A stretch of DNA of 20,295 nt from Apostichopus leukothele (GCA_010014835.2 JAAAKB020000011.1:759602-779896), one strand, 5' to 3'; positions 1 through 12,900 are shown, numbered from the stretch's first letter. The notes: generated by a model not told the origin, from the sequence alone. Numbers and translations: made by a program.

Positions 1-630
1 CTAACGGTCGTAAACAAAACAGAGAGATTTGATTGGCGCATGATCTGTTGGGCGGGGCTTGCAAATTTTGATTGAAGTTGTGGAATCTACGGACTCGTTA
101 AAAAAACTGGCGAATTTATCCAGCTCAAAATGTTTAAGGACAGATAACTCAATAAAAATAATGACTATTGATATGAAAATTGCATAGAACAGTGTTATTT
201 TCACTGAGCTTTTAGGGCAGTTAGCTGGAAAGACCGTCGAAGTTAATATTTGGCAAACACACATTGAGACTTTAACAGGAAAAGATATGGGAGAGGGTTT
301 GCTCACCCTCTGCTTCAACACATACGGGGACAACCAAGGAGAAATTTCGGTATGACAATCGCAAAAACCCATGACTAGATGCTAAACATGATGAACAATT
401 ATCTATGATTAAATCTATCAGTCTTTCTTTAATCTTGTGATATTAACATCAAAAACCTGGAGGATTTGAACCTTAACAAAGCCCTCTCAACCTCCCAGCT
501 GTCACAAAGTGGGGAGGGTAACGTCAGCTCTGATTTGAAAGCAATGCACCTCATCTGTGACAGATTATGTGTAGTGTATGAAATCTCAGCTCTGAATTTT
601 AAAAACGGTGGAAAGGCACCACATCCTCAC
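1..630 (-). other. Intron downstream of exon 25 (partial)
   Basis: The next expected TRRAP block is not present in any frame. A 123-codon minus open frame (1-372) ends with a stop at the left edge. It has one hydrophobic stretch (ITLFYAIFISIVIIFIEL) but no recognisable family or splice-phase link, and is most simply chance. Confidence 0.5.
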
Positions 631-941
631 CTCCATGTCTTGACGATGGCCTTCATGTCGTGCAGGCTCTGATTACGTCCCACGTTTGCAGGTTGCAGAC
701 CGTGGTGGACCTGAGCAGCCTCCTGTAGTTCCATGATCCTCTGAGCAGCCTGGAGCAGCGGCATGTGCGCCTGGGTGACGTAGTGGGGGAGGCGACGCCA
801 CTCCTTGACCGCCTGGTTGCTGGACATCTCCACCAATCTGTCGATCAGGGTCAGGTTCTTCTCGTCGGGATGGCAGATAGCGATGAAACCGCGGTACATG
901 TTCACCTTCCAGTTCATCTCGCGAGGACAGCTCAGCTCGAC
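631..941 (-). CDS. TRRAP: TRRAP exon 25 (FAT domain)
   Basis: 311 nt, phase 0 in and phase 2 out (AG|, probably Arg). It encodes VELSCPREMNWKVNMYRGFI, AICHPDE, then RLVEMSSNQAVKEWRRLPHY, and GLQPANVGRNQSLHDMKAIV ending KTW. Acceptor CTCGGACAG, donor AG|GTGAGG. The following exon is outside the window to the left. Confidence 0.98.
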
Positions 942-3900
942 CTGTCCGAGGAATGAGAGCAAATGGTCAGATAATAATGACCAGCAGGTGGCGATGTGAA
1001 TAATAATGATGCACTTTATCTATTGTCTTTATCTAATATCTTGTACACATTTACAGCATAGTACATCATGACCTAAAAAAAAAAAAAAAAAAATACTATT
1101 GGGTTAAAATTAACCCCTTAGAGAATTTACAGTAATTTACATCTCAGATCTCTCCAGAGTTGTGTTGCTACTGCAGTGCTGATGTAAACAATGTGCCTAT
1201 TGCATTGTTCCTGTAAAACCCATCCAAAACATAGACAAGGAAAAAAAAAAGATACAAAATCTTTCTTGTAAACAATGCAAATTTTTTTTAAGTGTGACAA
1301 GTAAAATTGCAAAAAGGTTAAGATACCAGCTCCCCTAGTAATATGACAAACGTACACACAAATCTTAATCATCACAAATACTATGTTACTGGTAAACTTA
1401 GTACATAACAGTCAAGGCTGGCACACTTACCCGTTATCCCTTTATGGTTTAACCAAGTTTACACTTTGTAGAAACACACACAGTAAATGAATACAAATTG
1501 ATCTGAAGAACTGACCTGAGCTAGGGCCTCCTTCATAGCATTCCAGTTGGGTACCCTCCAGGCACTCTCGAGGACCAGGTGAGGGTTGGCGTTACCCTTA
1601 GTGTTACCATACTCCATCATCAAGTCCCACTGACTGAGTTCCTTGGAACAATGAATCCAGTGGTTCTCCCACAGCTGGTACTCCGGGAACACAGCAGGGT
1701 TAGCAGGGCCGTTGTTGTGCTCCACCCTGGCCTTGGTCATGGCCTGCTCGTAACACGCCTGGGCTTCCTCAAAGAAACCCTGCTGCTCATACGAGATGGC
1801 GGTCGATGTCTCGGGATACTTGCATCGTTTCTGCCAGAGTCCCGCCCACATGTCTTCCTCCTCTAAACGCTCGTACAATTCTGCTAACGAGTCCAATGTT
1901 TCCTTCAGAAAACAAAACAACACAACTCGAAGATAAATTTTTAAAAGTGGTGCAATTTAACAGGGATCAAATGTACAAATATCCTACAAAATCCTTTATG
2001 TATTTGACTTGCAGTGGTCTGTTCTTGTACTAGTATCCTAACATAGTTGCTTGTAATTGTACTTGCCTTCCTGTCTTCACTCTTGTACTCAAGTGTATTT
2101 TGGAAAATTATTATTGTATAGTACAGTATAGTACAGTATGGTATGCTACAGTATGGTATGGTGTAGGTTGGTATGGTATAGTACAGTACAGTGTAGTATA
2201 ATATAGTATAGGTATTAGTATAGTACAGTATAGTATTGTATAGTACTGTATAGTATGGTATGATATGGTGTGGTGTGGGACAGTACGATATGGTACAGTA
2301 TAGTAAAGTGTAGTGTGGTGTAACATAGGTTAGGTACTAGTATAGTATAATATAGTCTAGTCTAGTACAGTCTAGTACAGTCTAGTACAGTATATTATAG
2401 GTACTAGTACTCATACTCTTACAGCCTTCAACATAAACTTACAGCCTTTTACTCATAGCAAAGATGAATATAAAAATGTACCTGTACTCATTCTATATTA
2501 CCCGTACTACAAGTCTCATGTGTGAAGTTTTGACTTAATATATATTATACAACACTAGTTCATTCAGGTTTGTTACATGTGTTGCTAGCACTGTCTCAGC
2601 CACAGCAGAGGGAGATGATGGGGTGGATAGAGGGTTACATTCCATTACCAGAGGATACACAACATGCGACAGTTCTGTCTGTCTCTCGCTGTTTACCTTT
2701 TGAGTCGTCACTGCGCTATCCGGTTCGTAGAAGTCGTACACACTGACGCTGACATTCTTTGGTCTGTGGTGGCTGCTGAAGCCACTCTCGATGGCGGTCA
2801 GCTCCAACATCAAGATGGATCGATGCCAGAGGTTGTGACTTTTACCCAGGTACTGATGAATCAAGAGAGCACACATAACAGTAGGTTTATTGGCTTGAAC
2901 ATAATAGAACTATTAGTATTTGAAGTGATACATATGTAAGAAACAATCAACAAGTGAGAATTTCACAATCTTTCAATAATGAACATGACCCCCTACCCCA
3001 CCCCCACCCCATTTTTACCTCTTTCCCTGTTCTACCCTCAATGTTTTACCCAGTTTACAACAAAGAGAATACAAACTCATCACTGCGACTGGAGAAGCTG
3101 TACATTACAGTTGCAACATAAAACATTACCCAAAGTTTCCACTTACCTTAGTGACACAGGGTCTGATGTTGATTGGTGGGATGCATTTAGATATTGCCTC
3201 TGCCATGGTTTTGATGACGCTGAGTTGGGCCTCCTTCTGGTAGTGATGACTACCGCTACAGAGGAATGGACCCATCTCTTGAGACAAAGTCTACATGTTA
3301 CAGAAAAAAATAAAATAAAAAACTATTAATGTCAAGATTTCACAACATTTCACATTTTCAGGTCCATCAGGGCAGAAGAAAAAGACCCTCCCAGGAAGAC
3401 CTATGAAAACTAAGTAACTTTGCACTAAATTTGCACTTTGCACTAATTAATTTGCACTATATAAGCTGACAACGTAACTTTACAACGTACAAAAAAGTTG
3501 CCACTCATTGCACATAGTTTTATCCCTGTTCCATCAAGATAGCATACTCCCTACAGACTTGATTAATCTGTCAGACAAAGTATCCTGACAGTCTTGAGGT
3601 ATTAAGCACAAGCACAATTTCAAAAAACATTTGAGGCGACCTTCTTCAGTTCATCAAGCTTGCCTAGCTGTGAACAAAGGTTACAAAATGAAACCCATTT
3701 AAAAGAGTGGATATGATGAAAGACTCACAGCTTGCTCTTTCTCACTGAGTATTTTCCAAATTTGTGGAAAGAGATTGATCCACAGCTCGTTGGTCAAATC
3801 CGTGTCGCTGTGACAGAGCTGAGAGAATGCTGCCAGGAAGTTAATTGTCTGTTAAGGAGAGGAGGAAGAGATGGTTAGACTTCATCAAATTTAACAGAAA

Positions 3901-6900
3901 TGGAATGATGAACTACCAACTTGGAGGGATGCAAATCAATCAAAGGTAAGATTTCCAAGTATAAAATGTAACATTAGTTACACTCTAACATTAGTTTTTA
4001 ACAGTGCAGAGACACAATCTGCTGGAACATAATTCTAATCAGTGTCCTAAGGAACACAGGTCCATTGCTCTACTCAGCTAACCAGTATTTTGATGGTGCT
4101 GTACACTGCATAACCATATAACATGAAATCACACACCAATTTCACTTGGTACAACCGAGAAAGTAGCAGGGAAAGTATTTCAACAGAAATTTGGAGAAAA
4201 AAAAAATTAAAAACATAAATAAATAAAAATAAAGCTAGAACTTCAATCCAATCTTGTTTTGAGTGGACTTACTCTAACTTCCCGTAGACTCTCAATAAAT
4301 TTCCTTGACCTGGTGAGAAACTGATGGAGATGGTGCTTAGGATCGGAGGTTGGTCTTGCTGTAGGGGCTTCTGCGTCCGTCGTTGAATGAGTGGCTGCTT
4401 GAGTCTCGGGCTGGGTGATTTCAATGTCAATTTCAACATCCTGTTTTCAAATATGATAATTTCAAAACCATTAGATTTGAATTTTATTACAATCAAACTC
4501 AGAGTTATGAAAGACTCACATAATTACAAATTGGTTGACACCAAAAAAGTATTCCTTAATTAAAAAAACAAAAAAAATTTCAACAAATGTTTTTAATTTA
4601 CATTCAATCTGTAAGTTGCACTGGCTAGTCCGGTAATCAATAATCCAGTCATAAGCCATCTTGTCCAAAAAAAAGCTGCAGCAGCTGGTAAATCCCCTGC
4701 AGCCAGGCTGCATCAATATCAAACAATAGAGATTATCTCACCAGGACAGTAGTACCTATTGTATGCAACTACATTAGATTGCAGTAGATTACAGTAGATT
4801 ACAATAGATTATGTCCTACTCAGCCTGGCTGCATCATGCTGCAGCAAGGCTGCATCAATATCAAAGCAGTAAATCTGCAGACCAGCAGAACCTTTTGTAT
4901 GCAACTACATTAGATTACAGTAGATTATGTCCTACTCAGCCTGGCTGCATCAGGCTGCAGCCCCCTCAAATGTCTTTATCTTTGACACGATTCCCAAGTT
5001 GGATAACCCCAGCGAATAATTTTTTTCCGGCATCACATCGCAACAATGCTATGCTAAATGGGCAAATTGCTGTACAAGTGCAGAGATGTATAGCAGGTTT
5101 TGTACACAGGAATCCTAGTATTTCCTGTAGGAAAGTTCAGTCTTCAAAACTGCAATACAAACTTTGAATACTACATTATTCCCTGAAATCCTTTTCTTTC
5201 ACAGTACTCCTCCACAAACTAGCAGCACTGTATCACCACCTTTTGCACTCTGTAATCAATTTTTTTTATGAATACTACCAAACTATCGGTAGTTACCATA
5301 TTTCTGTACAAGATATTCCAGAGTGTCAATAAAAAGGGGGAAAAACAAGTGTCATATGTTTTTTATTGCTTACAGTAACTTGTAGAAAGCTTCACTTTTG
5401 GGCTCTTTCTTTCTAAGTTTTTACCCCCACGTTAAAACAGCATAAAGTTTTGGAGAAAGGAAAATAAAGGCCTGCTCTTGGTCCAAGAGTTACGTTTCGG
5501 CAATCCACATGACATTTCACAGAAAACCTTATAAGTTTGGGATCAAGCTATTCAGCATGACATTAAGTGACAATTGTTGACCCCTACAGTTAATAGAGGT
5601 ATTAACCATTTAAAACGGGTTTCTCTTTCACCTCTCTTGTAGCCTCTACCGTGATCACTTACCTCTTCCTTCTGTCCATCTGCATCAGTGTCCATGGGCT
5701 CCTCCTTGACGTGAGATGCGAGCTGGAAGGCTATCTTCTCCTGGCTGTCAGCTAGATTGATGACATTAGTGATGGCTGGAAGCTGGGATGAGTTGATGGT
5801 CGTGATGTTCGGAAGGTTCAGGCTCACCACCAAAACCAGCTGGTTGGTTAAGAAATATTGTAACTGATTAAAAATGTGTTTCATCTGACATTAAACAAAT
5901 GACAAAATGATGAGTCAGGGGTCAATATATCTTCCATCAGCTTCACAAACACTCAAATTACTGGAAAGGATCCATTAGGAAATGGAGGTGAACTTTTATT
6001 ATATTTTTCTTGTTTTGAAACCTTTTCAGATTCTTAAAATACACCTTCAGATAAGAAAGCAAACAGGTTCGACAGCAAGGTAATTCATCAGTGCAAAATA
6101 TTTCCAATAAAACCTTTTAAAACCTTTTAAGGATGGGGTCTTAGAAACAAAAAATAAAGCAAGCAGAATTTCCAGGTTATGTCTATTTTTCAGTATCACA
6201 AGAATTAAATTCACAGTGAATATACCACTGCTTTAAGACACTATAACTAATGGCTTATTGAAATGTGTAATCTTCCTCATCTAGCGACAAAATCACTTCG
6301 AATTCACCTGAAAACCTCCCCCCCCCCCCTCTTTCCCCATTTAGTTTCATGTGTAGATTTCAAGTTAATGTCAGCATCAACTTTAGCTAAAACACTTGTG
6401 AAACAATGCACTTGTGATACAATGCTCTTGTGAAACAATGCTCTTGTGAAACAATAGATTCCTTTGTTAGACTGCCATTGTTTTTTTACCTCCATGCACT
6501 GTTTCAGCCAGTAGTGAGTTCCCATGGCCTCCCAGTTTTGTGAGTCGATAATGTACAGCAGTCGATCGAAGAGCCGTCTTCGGATACTATTATTGAAGAC
6601 CTGTTTCAGAGTAAGGACAATAGAAAAAAAAAAAATAAAATAATAAATATCAAAACAACAATAGATTTACATCTATGATGATGAGGGTGTTAAGAGTGCA
6701 TTAAGAGTTCATTGTGTAGAGTGGTTTGTAAACATGTGATTGTGCTTGTCAATATGGATATGGACACAGAACATTCGTCTTAGGGCCGCATCAAACCCAC
6801 CTGTGTGATACGATATGCTTGACTATGGGTGTAGAATTAAATAGGTCAGCCTCTATATTCACATAGAGATATCACCTATTGAATGCCAGTATTCAATTTT

Positions 6901-9900
6901 TGAAGATTGTCACACCACAGTGTTTTCGAAATTTCTACAAATAACTCTTCTAAGGAGCTAATAATAGGAGAGACAAAAATGTCAAGAATATTGTTATCAT
7001 GTAAATCATCTTACCACACCATACCACACACAGAAACTTTGACATTACCATACCATACCTCAAAGAACTTGGCTCTAATCAGAGGTTGTGGACATCTTAA
7101 CCCTGCTAGGAATGCTGGTTCTAGCTTAGAAGTAAGCTCACTCCCTGCCAGGGCTTCATCCCTTTTGAAAAAAAAAACAAACAAAGTAAACAAATATATC
7201 ATTGATATTTTAAGAAATACAGGACATAGAAGAGAAACTCTGGAATGAGAAAATCTTGAATAAAAAACCAGGATTAGCCTTATTAGTAAAAAGCATCTGG
7301 GTTATAATTTCTCTGCAAACAATGACTTTTACGACATACTTTTGATCCGAGCAAGCTGTTTTTTTAACCCTCTGTCTACACAATGACATGTTTACAGGCT
7401 ATTGAATATTCACTGTCACAGCATCTGGCATGAAGGTGTGAAGTAATTCATAAATTAAATCAACAAGGTACTCTGAAATTTTACTGAGACTCCCTGCTCA
7501 CCCAAGAGAAGAAAGCTCACTTTAAAGCACAAATTATTATATGATATATTTCACAAATTTTCTCCACAAAAACATGAACCTAAAAACCTGTATAGCTGTT
7601 TATCTTGATGCGACAGAGTAAATTAAAGAGATATTGCCAGTAACAGAATACATTCGTCTCAAATTCGTAATCCACGTAACACAGGAAATGTGGAAAAGAA
7701 AGTCGATGGACCAAATCCCAGCTTCTGTTGCCGAGACAAAGTAGTAAATTGATGAACTTAATTTTAAAACAGTATCTTAAATACCAAGTCTCAAATTATT
7801 ACCTGTATACCCAGTTTACAAGCTCCAGGAACTGGGCATTGAGATCAGCTTCATCCGGAAATCGTTTTTCTACGTACTGCATCAGTTTAACCAGGAGGAC
7901 CGTCTTTTCTTTCGGTGAGAAAGACTGGTTTATCACTGTTGGTGTCTGAAGGGAATAAAATACAGTTGATAAAATAGATTACTCAACAAGTATGCTTTTT
8001 ACCAAAACAAAACCCCCCTCTCTTCCCCCTCCACCACAAGTAAAAACAAAATCCAGATGCTTCTGACAAAAACCATCACAAAACGAAACAAAACAGCGAA
8101 GTACAGTTATTAAGCCCAACTGTCAGATAATAGGATGCTTGGTTTAATACACTTTCAATACTTGCCTTTGCTTTGACCCATTCCTCCACCATTCGTACAA
8201 TCGTCTTGAGGACCTTAGCATCAGCGGACTTCTCTATTAGAGCTGCCAGGATGGAATGCACTAGGTTACGTCTCATCTCAGTACTCATCACACAGACTCT
8301 ATTCTTGACTAGATCCAGGCTGATGACCAGCAGCTCTGAGGCAACTGTGAATAATTATGTAAAAAATGTTTCATATATAAATCCATATATCCATAGATCC
8401 AGGCTAATGAAAAGCAGCTCCGAGGCAACTGTGGATCAACCACGAATAATTATGTAAAACAGTTTCATATATCCATCCATTTATGCACACTCTCATTACA
8501 AAAAATATCCTTCATAACCAGAGTTTTTCTAGGGATATCTGCAAGCAAGGATGTGGATAATTCTGTGTCATATATCTGCCAGTTGGGACAATTCCCTACA
8601 GCTAGTACCACTTTATACTCTCCTCTAACATCATGCTTCAAAGCACTCGTACTGACAGTATAAAACAGTTCCTAATATTTATCTGTGTCTAATGATAGTA
8701 CCACTCTATACTGTCCTCTCATATCATGCTCCAAAGCACTCGTACTGACAGTATACAACAGTTCCTAACAGTTATCGAATAGAAACAAGCTATTCATACT
8801 GCTCATACTTTCATAAGTGACTTGAAAGTAAAGTACATATTAAAATAGTCCCAACTCGGTATTATATATTTCAACTAATTATTTCTTTCAATAAATATGA
8901 ATAAATACATGTATAAGATATATAAAATCAGTAGTATGAATGTGGAATACTTGAACCCATAGAGAAGTAAATATTTCATTTGCTCACATGAGTTTGGTTC
9001 TGTGGTAGTAGGTGAAAGGTGCTCTCTTGCCATCTTCTGTAACGCTCTCATGAAGACCGATATCAGTCGATCGATGTAACTGACATTAGTGGTGCACGCA
9101 GCCTTCAGTATCATCAGGGTACCAAATAGTCGAGGGGTGGGGGTACCATTGGCAGCCCTGATAGAAGAAAGACATTGTACATTGAATGGTATCTGAGGTC
9201 ACCATGGGGGTACCATTGGCAGCCCTCGCAGAAAAAGAGACTTTGTACATTGAATGGTATCTGAGGTCACCATGGGGGGGGGGGGTACCATTGGCAGCCC
9301 TTGTAGAAAAGAGACATTGTACATTGATTGGTATCTGAGGTACCATTGGCAGCCCGGGTAGAAAAGAGGCACTGTACATTGAATGGTATCTGAGGTCACC
9401 ATGGAGTATCTAAAGGTATACAAAACAACCTAATACTATGATAGGGTACCATTTAGTGTATTAATGCATACCATGTCAAGACTATATACAGAATTACAAA
9501 AGTGACATGCTGTTTTGCTATTTCTTCTCCAAGCTGGACAAAATAGAAACATTAATTCTACCTTCTTTAATGTTTAGCAAAGAAGCTGTTTGCAATAGGA
9601 TGAAGCATATCAGTGGTAATTATTTTGAACCTCTTACAGTAATAGTAGAAAGTAGAAAAGTCTGGTCAGAATTCTCAATGAAACCCTAATTCCTTCTGTA
9701 AGCAACCCAGCACTAACTGCCACAAGTTACAAGCCTAGCAGCAAGAGTTTAAGGCAAACATTGGAAAGTAATAAATTTCCACTGTCTTAAATTTTTTGAC
9801 ATAATTTAAAAACTAAAATATAAATTGCTTGCAAGAACCTCAATGTGGCAAGTCATGATTTTTCAATTATAAAATCCAAAGATTACGTAAAGCTGAACTT

Positions 9901-12900
9901 ACTTTTCATAAGCTGTTAAGCCTTCGTAGATGATTTTACCGACGCCGGCATACAATGCTTCCAGCTCCTCAAACTTTGATGCAATCGAGGAACTACCTGC
10001 TTATGAGTCAAAACAGAAAGAAGTGCACAGAATGAGGCATGACTTTATCTAAATCTTGAAACAAACACAAACTATAAGAAAATAACAAGAAAACTTGAAG
10101 GGTACAACACTATCACCAACTATTTGAGGTATGCACAATAGTCTAGTTACATTACAGCATGTCATGAATATGATCATAAATGAATATTCATTGTATGATT
10201 TACAATGTAGTTTACGTTACTTGTCCCACGACCTGCTGTACATGGGTATCAAACTGAGTGGACAACGTCAGTCGTACCAAAGCGATGTCTTCCAAAAAAG
10301 AGTTCTACATCCCTCTGAATTATTTATTACTTCAGATGCAGGTATACCCTTCTGAAAAGAACATCAGACGATCTCAAGATAATCAGATCTGCAGAATCAA
10401 GAAAAGGTAGATTAGCAAATGAAGATATTTACCTGGTTCTGTCGGGAATATTCCCATCAAGCGCACCAGCAGAGAGTGCACCGACCTTATGACCTTTGTA
10501 TTGTCACATGTCATGCATTTGACGATGCCTCGTTGCAAGGGTTTCAAACTTGTCAAGATGGCTTGTTTATCCTGTGGTCAAAAAAATTTAAAAAATGTAA
10601 AACTATTGGATTATCTGATGTATTGTTTGATCACAAAACTTCTTATGTATATCATAGCATCAACTAGGTGGAAGAAAAGATGCTACTCTGGGGGTAGGGC
10701 ATTTACTCAGGGCAATTTCTATCAAATCTTCCGTTTATAAGTTTTTAGACAGTGTCTTTATGCCGTGAGAAAACCTGGTGACGTTATTTTTGAAATATGC
10801 TACAAGACTACTCAAAATGACACTCAGGAATGGTCTGATCCTGTGATAATGGTCTGATCTTGTGATAATGGTCTGACCTAGTGATAATGGTCAGATCCTG
10901 TGATAATGGTCTGATCCTGTGATAATGGTCTGGTCCTGTGATAATGGTCTGATCTTTTGATAATGGTCTGATCCTGTGATAATGGTCTGATCCTGTGATA
11001 ATGGTCTGATCCTGTGGTGTGACCCTGATCATGTGATAACAATATGATCCTGTGATAGAAACTTACCATGATAGTCAATAAGAAGTTGAGAACATCTAGG
11101 CCGGCACAGATGTTGCCAAAGTTGATTTGAGTGGGTTGATCCTGGAAAATATCAAGAAATTTGATCGCAACATTAACATGAAAAGTATTTTAATCAACAA
11201 CAAGCCGCTACCATAAGGACCCCGGTCGTAGTCTGCTTTCCGGCCTTTCTTTCAACCTTGCACAATCGGTCACATTTTAGAGAAAGAGCACTTGTGTCTG
11301 CAGCCTCTCGTCTCTGGAACACTTTATCACTGTTAATTTGAAACAGCTCCTAATGTTAATTCTTTTAATGGCAAGTTAGGACTCATCATTTCAGTTCTTA
11401 TTTTGATTGTTTCAGCGCCATGAACAATTATATTTCTGCATATTCGGCAATTTAGAAATGTATTTATTATTATTTATTTACTATTAAACAGTCTCTCACA
11501 ACTGTACGGCAGTAAACATAAAAATAGGATCTTGAAGAAGAAATGGAATAATTTGTGCAGAAAGCTCCACAGATTTCATTTATACTATGCTTCAAAATTC
11601 CACAATTGTTGAGGCTTTCTATATTGGAATTATAGCCAAACAATGTTCATCAATGTTTTCAAACCCAAAAATTTAATTTCTCTTCAAAGGTTATCGATCA
11701 CAGGGTTGGAAGAGCCAAATCCCCATAATTTGTGCCATGACTCTGGTCCACATACCCCCCAACAATCCCAACCCCTGTTCCCCCCCCCTGCCGTCCCCGA
11801 GAAATCACACTCAAGATCAAACACGAACTCACTATTGATGAAAATATCTTGTCCAGGAATGACAGCCTTAGATCACTGGTGGGCCAGACTTCAGGCCCAC
11901 CACATATCCCACACACTCCCACCCCCTGGACCCCACCCTGTGTTCCCTGAAAAATTGCACTCAAGATCAAACATGAACTCACTATCGATGAAAATATCTT
12001 GTCCAGGAATGACAGTCTTAGATCACTGGTGGGCCAGACCTCGGGCCTTAAGGCCATCTTCAGCAGGCCCATGCACCTACGAGAGAGCTGTTCCCCTGGT
12101 GATCCCACAGAGGCCCCAGACTCATTGACCTGGCAGGCTAATCGGATCAAAAAGTTGACCACCGAGTCGGAATGGACCTTGTCGACTTGACGGTTAGGGT
12201 CGGTGGAAGATTTGGGCGTCTGCAGGAGAAAAGACAGAGAGAGTGTGTGGGATGCTTTAAATGGCCGATCAAGTTTCACCATTTTACTTTGTCAGGTACC
12301 ACAATTCACATCCCTGCTATACCTCCACTGCACCCATATGCTCTGTACTTAAATGATGAGTTGTATGTTATATCATTGCCTTTCAAGGTGGTCTTTCCTT
12401 TATCATTCTTCTATCAAATTGTTGGCAATAACAATTGCATGGTGAATAAAATGTTTCAAATAGCTACACCTTTTACACAATTCTTTCTAAAGCTGATCTT
12501 TTTCACTGAAGTTTCTCCAGTTAAACACTGACTGAAAGCCACATGTACATGAAAGCACTTTTAGACACAAGTAGAATCTTACAATGAACTCTAAATTCTG
12601 GATGCTAAGAAATATATATTGCACTGCTGGTCAGAAGGAATATGAATATGTAGAAATAATTTAAAGTTTAACTTACAACTGGTGATGCTGGGCCAGACGT
12701 AGAGCCGTGTCTAGCTCTCTTACTGTCTGGTTCTCCTCCAGAGCCAGCCTAGACATAAACAAGTAAAAAAAAGTTTAAGAAAAAGCAAGAACGGAAGAAT
12801 GGTATACAGAAACACCGATGATGTAAAATGATACAAAAAAGAAAGCTAATATGCATAAGACAAAGACTCCAAGATAGTTACCTCACAAACATATAACATC

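Noticed and set aside
1-372. 123-codon minus-strand open frame with a hydrophobic segment, possibly a membrane protein exon
   Set aside because: No family resemblance, no splice-phase link, and at this AT content a six-frame 20-kb window is expected to hold about one frame this long by chance.
765-999. Plus-strand open frames antisense to exon 25
   Set aside because: Shadows of the minus-strand TRRAP exon, which has full homology and splice support.
2111-2326. Open frame rich in Tyr/Thr/His repeats
   Set aside because: Product of the pentamer array. No coding features.
4269-4496. Minus open frame with KSPSPRLKQPLIQRRTQK as the coding frame
   Set aside because: Out of frame with exons 19 and 21. 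The adjacent frame gives DVEIDIE and the expected helices.
4811-5167. 118-codon plus-strand open frame
   Set aside because: Runs through the intron 19 tandem duplication and has low-complexity repeated peptides (AWLHHAAARLHQYQ); no homology recognised.
10808-11078. Two minus-strand open frames of DQTIITGSDHYHR-type repeats
   Set aside because: They are readings of the 19-bp array in cycling frames and not proteins.
11698-11832. Coding continuation of exon 10 past the second donor to the stop near 11698
   Set aside because: Gly-rich residue run from a C-rich intron stretch with no family match; more likely intron that happens to be open.
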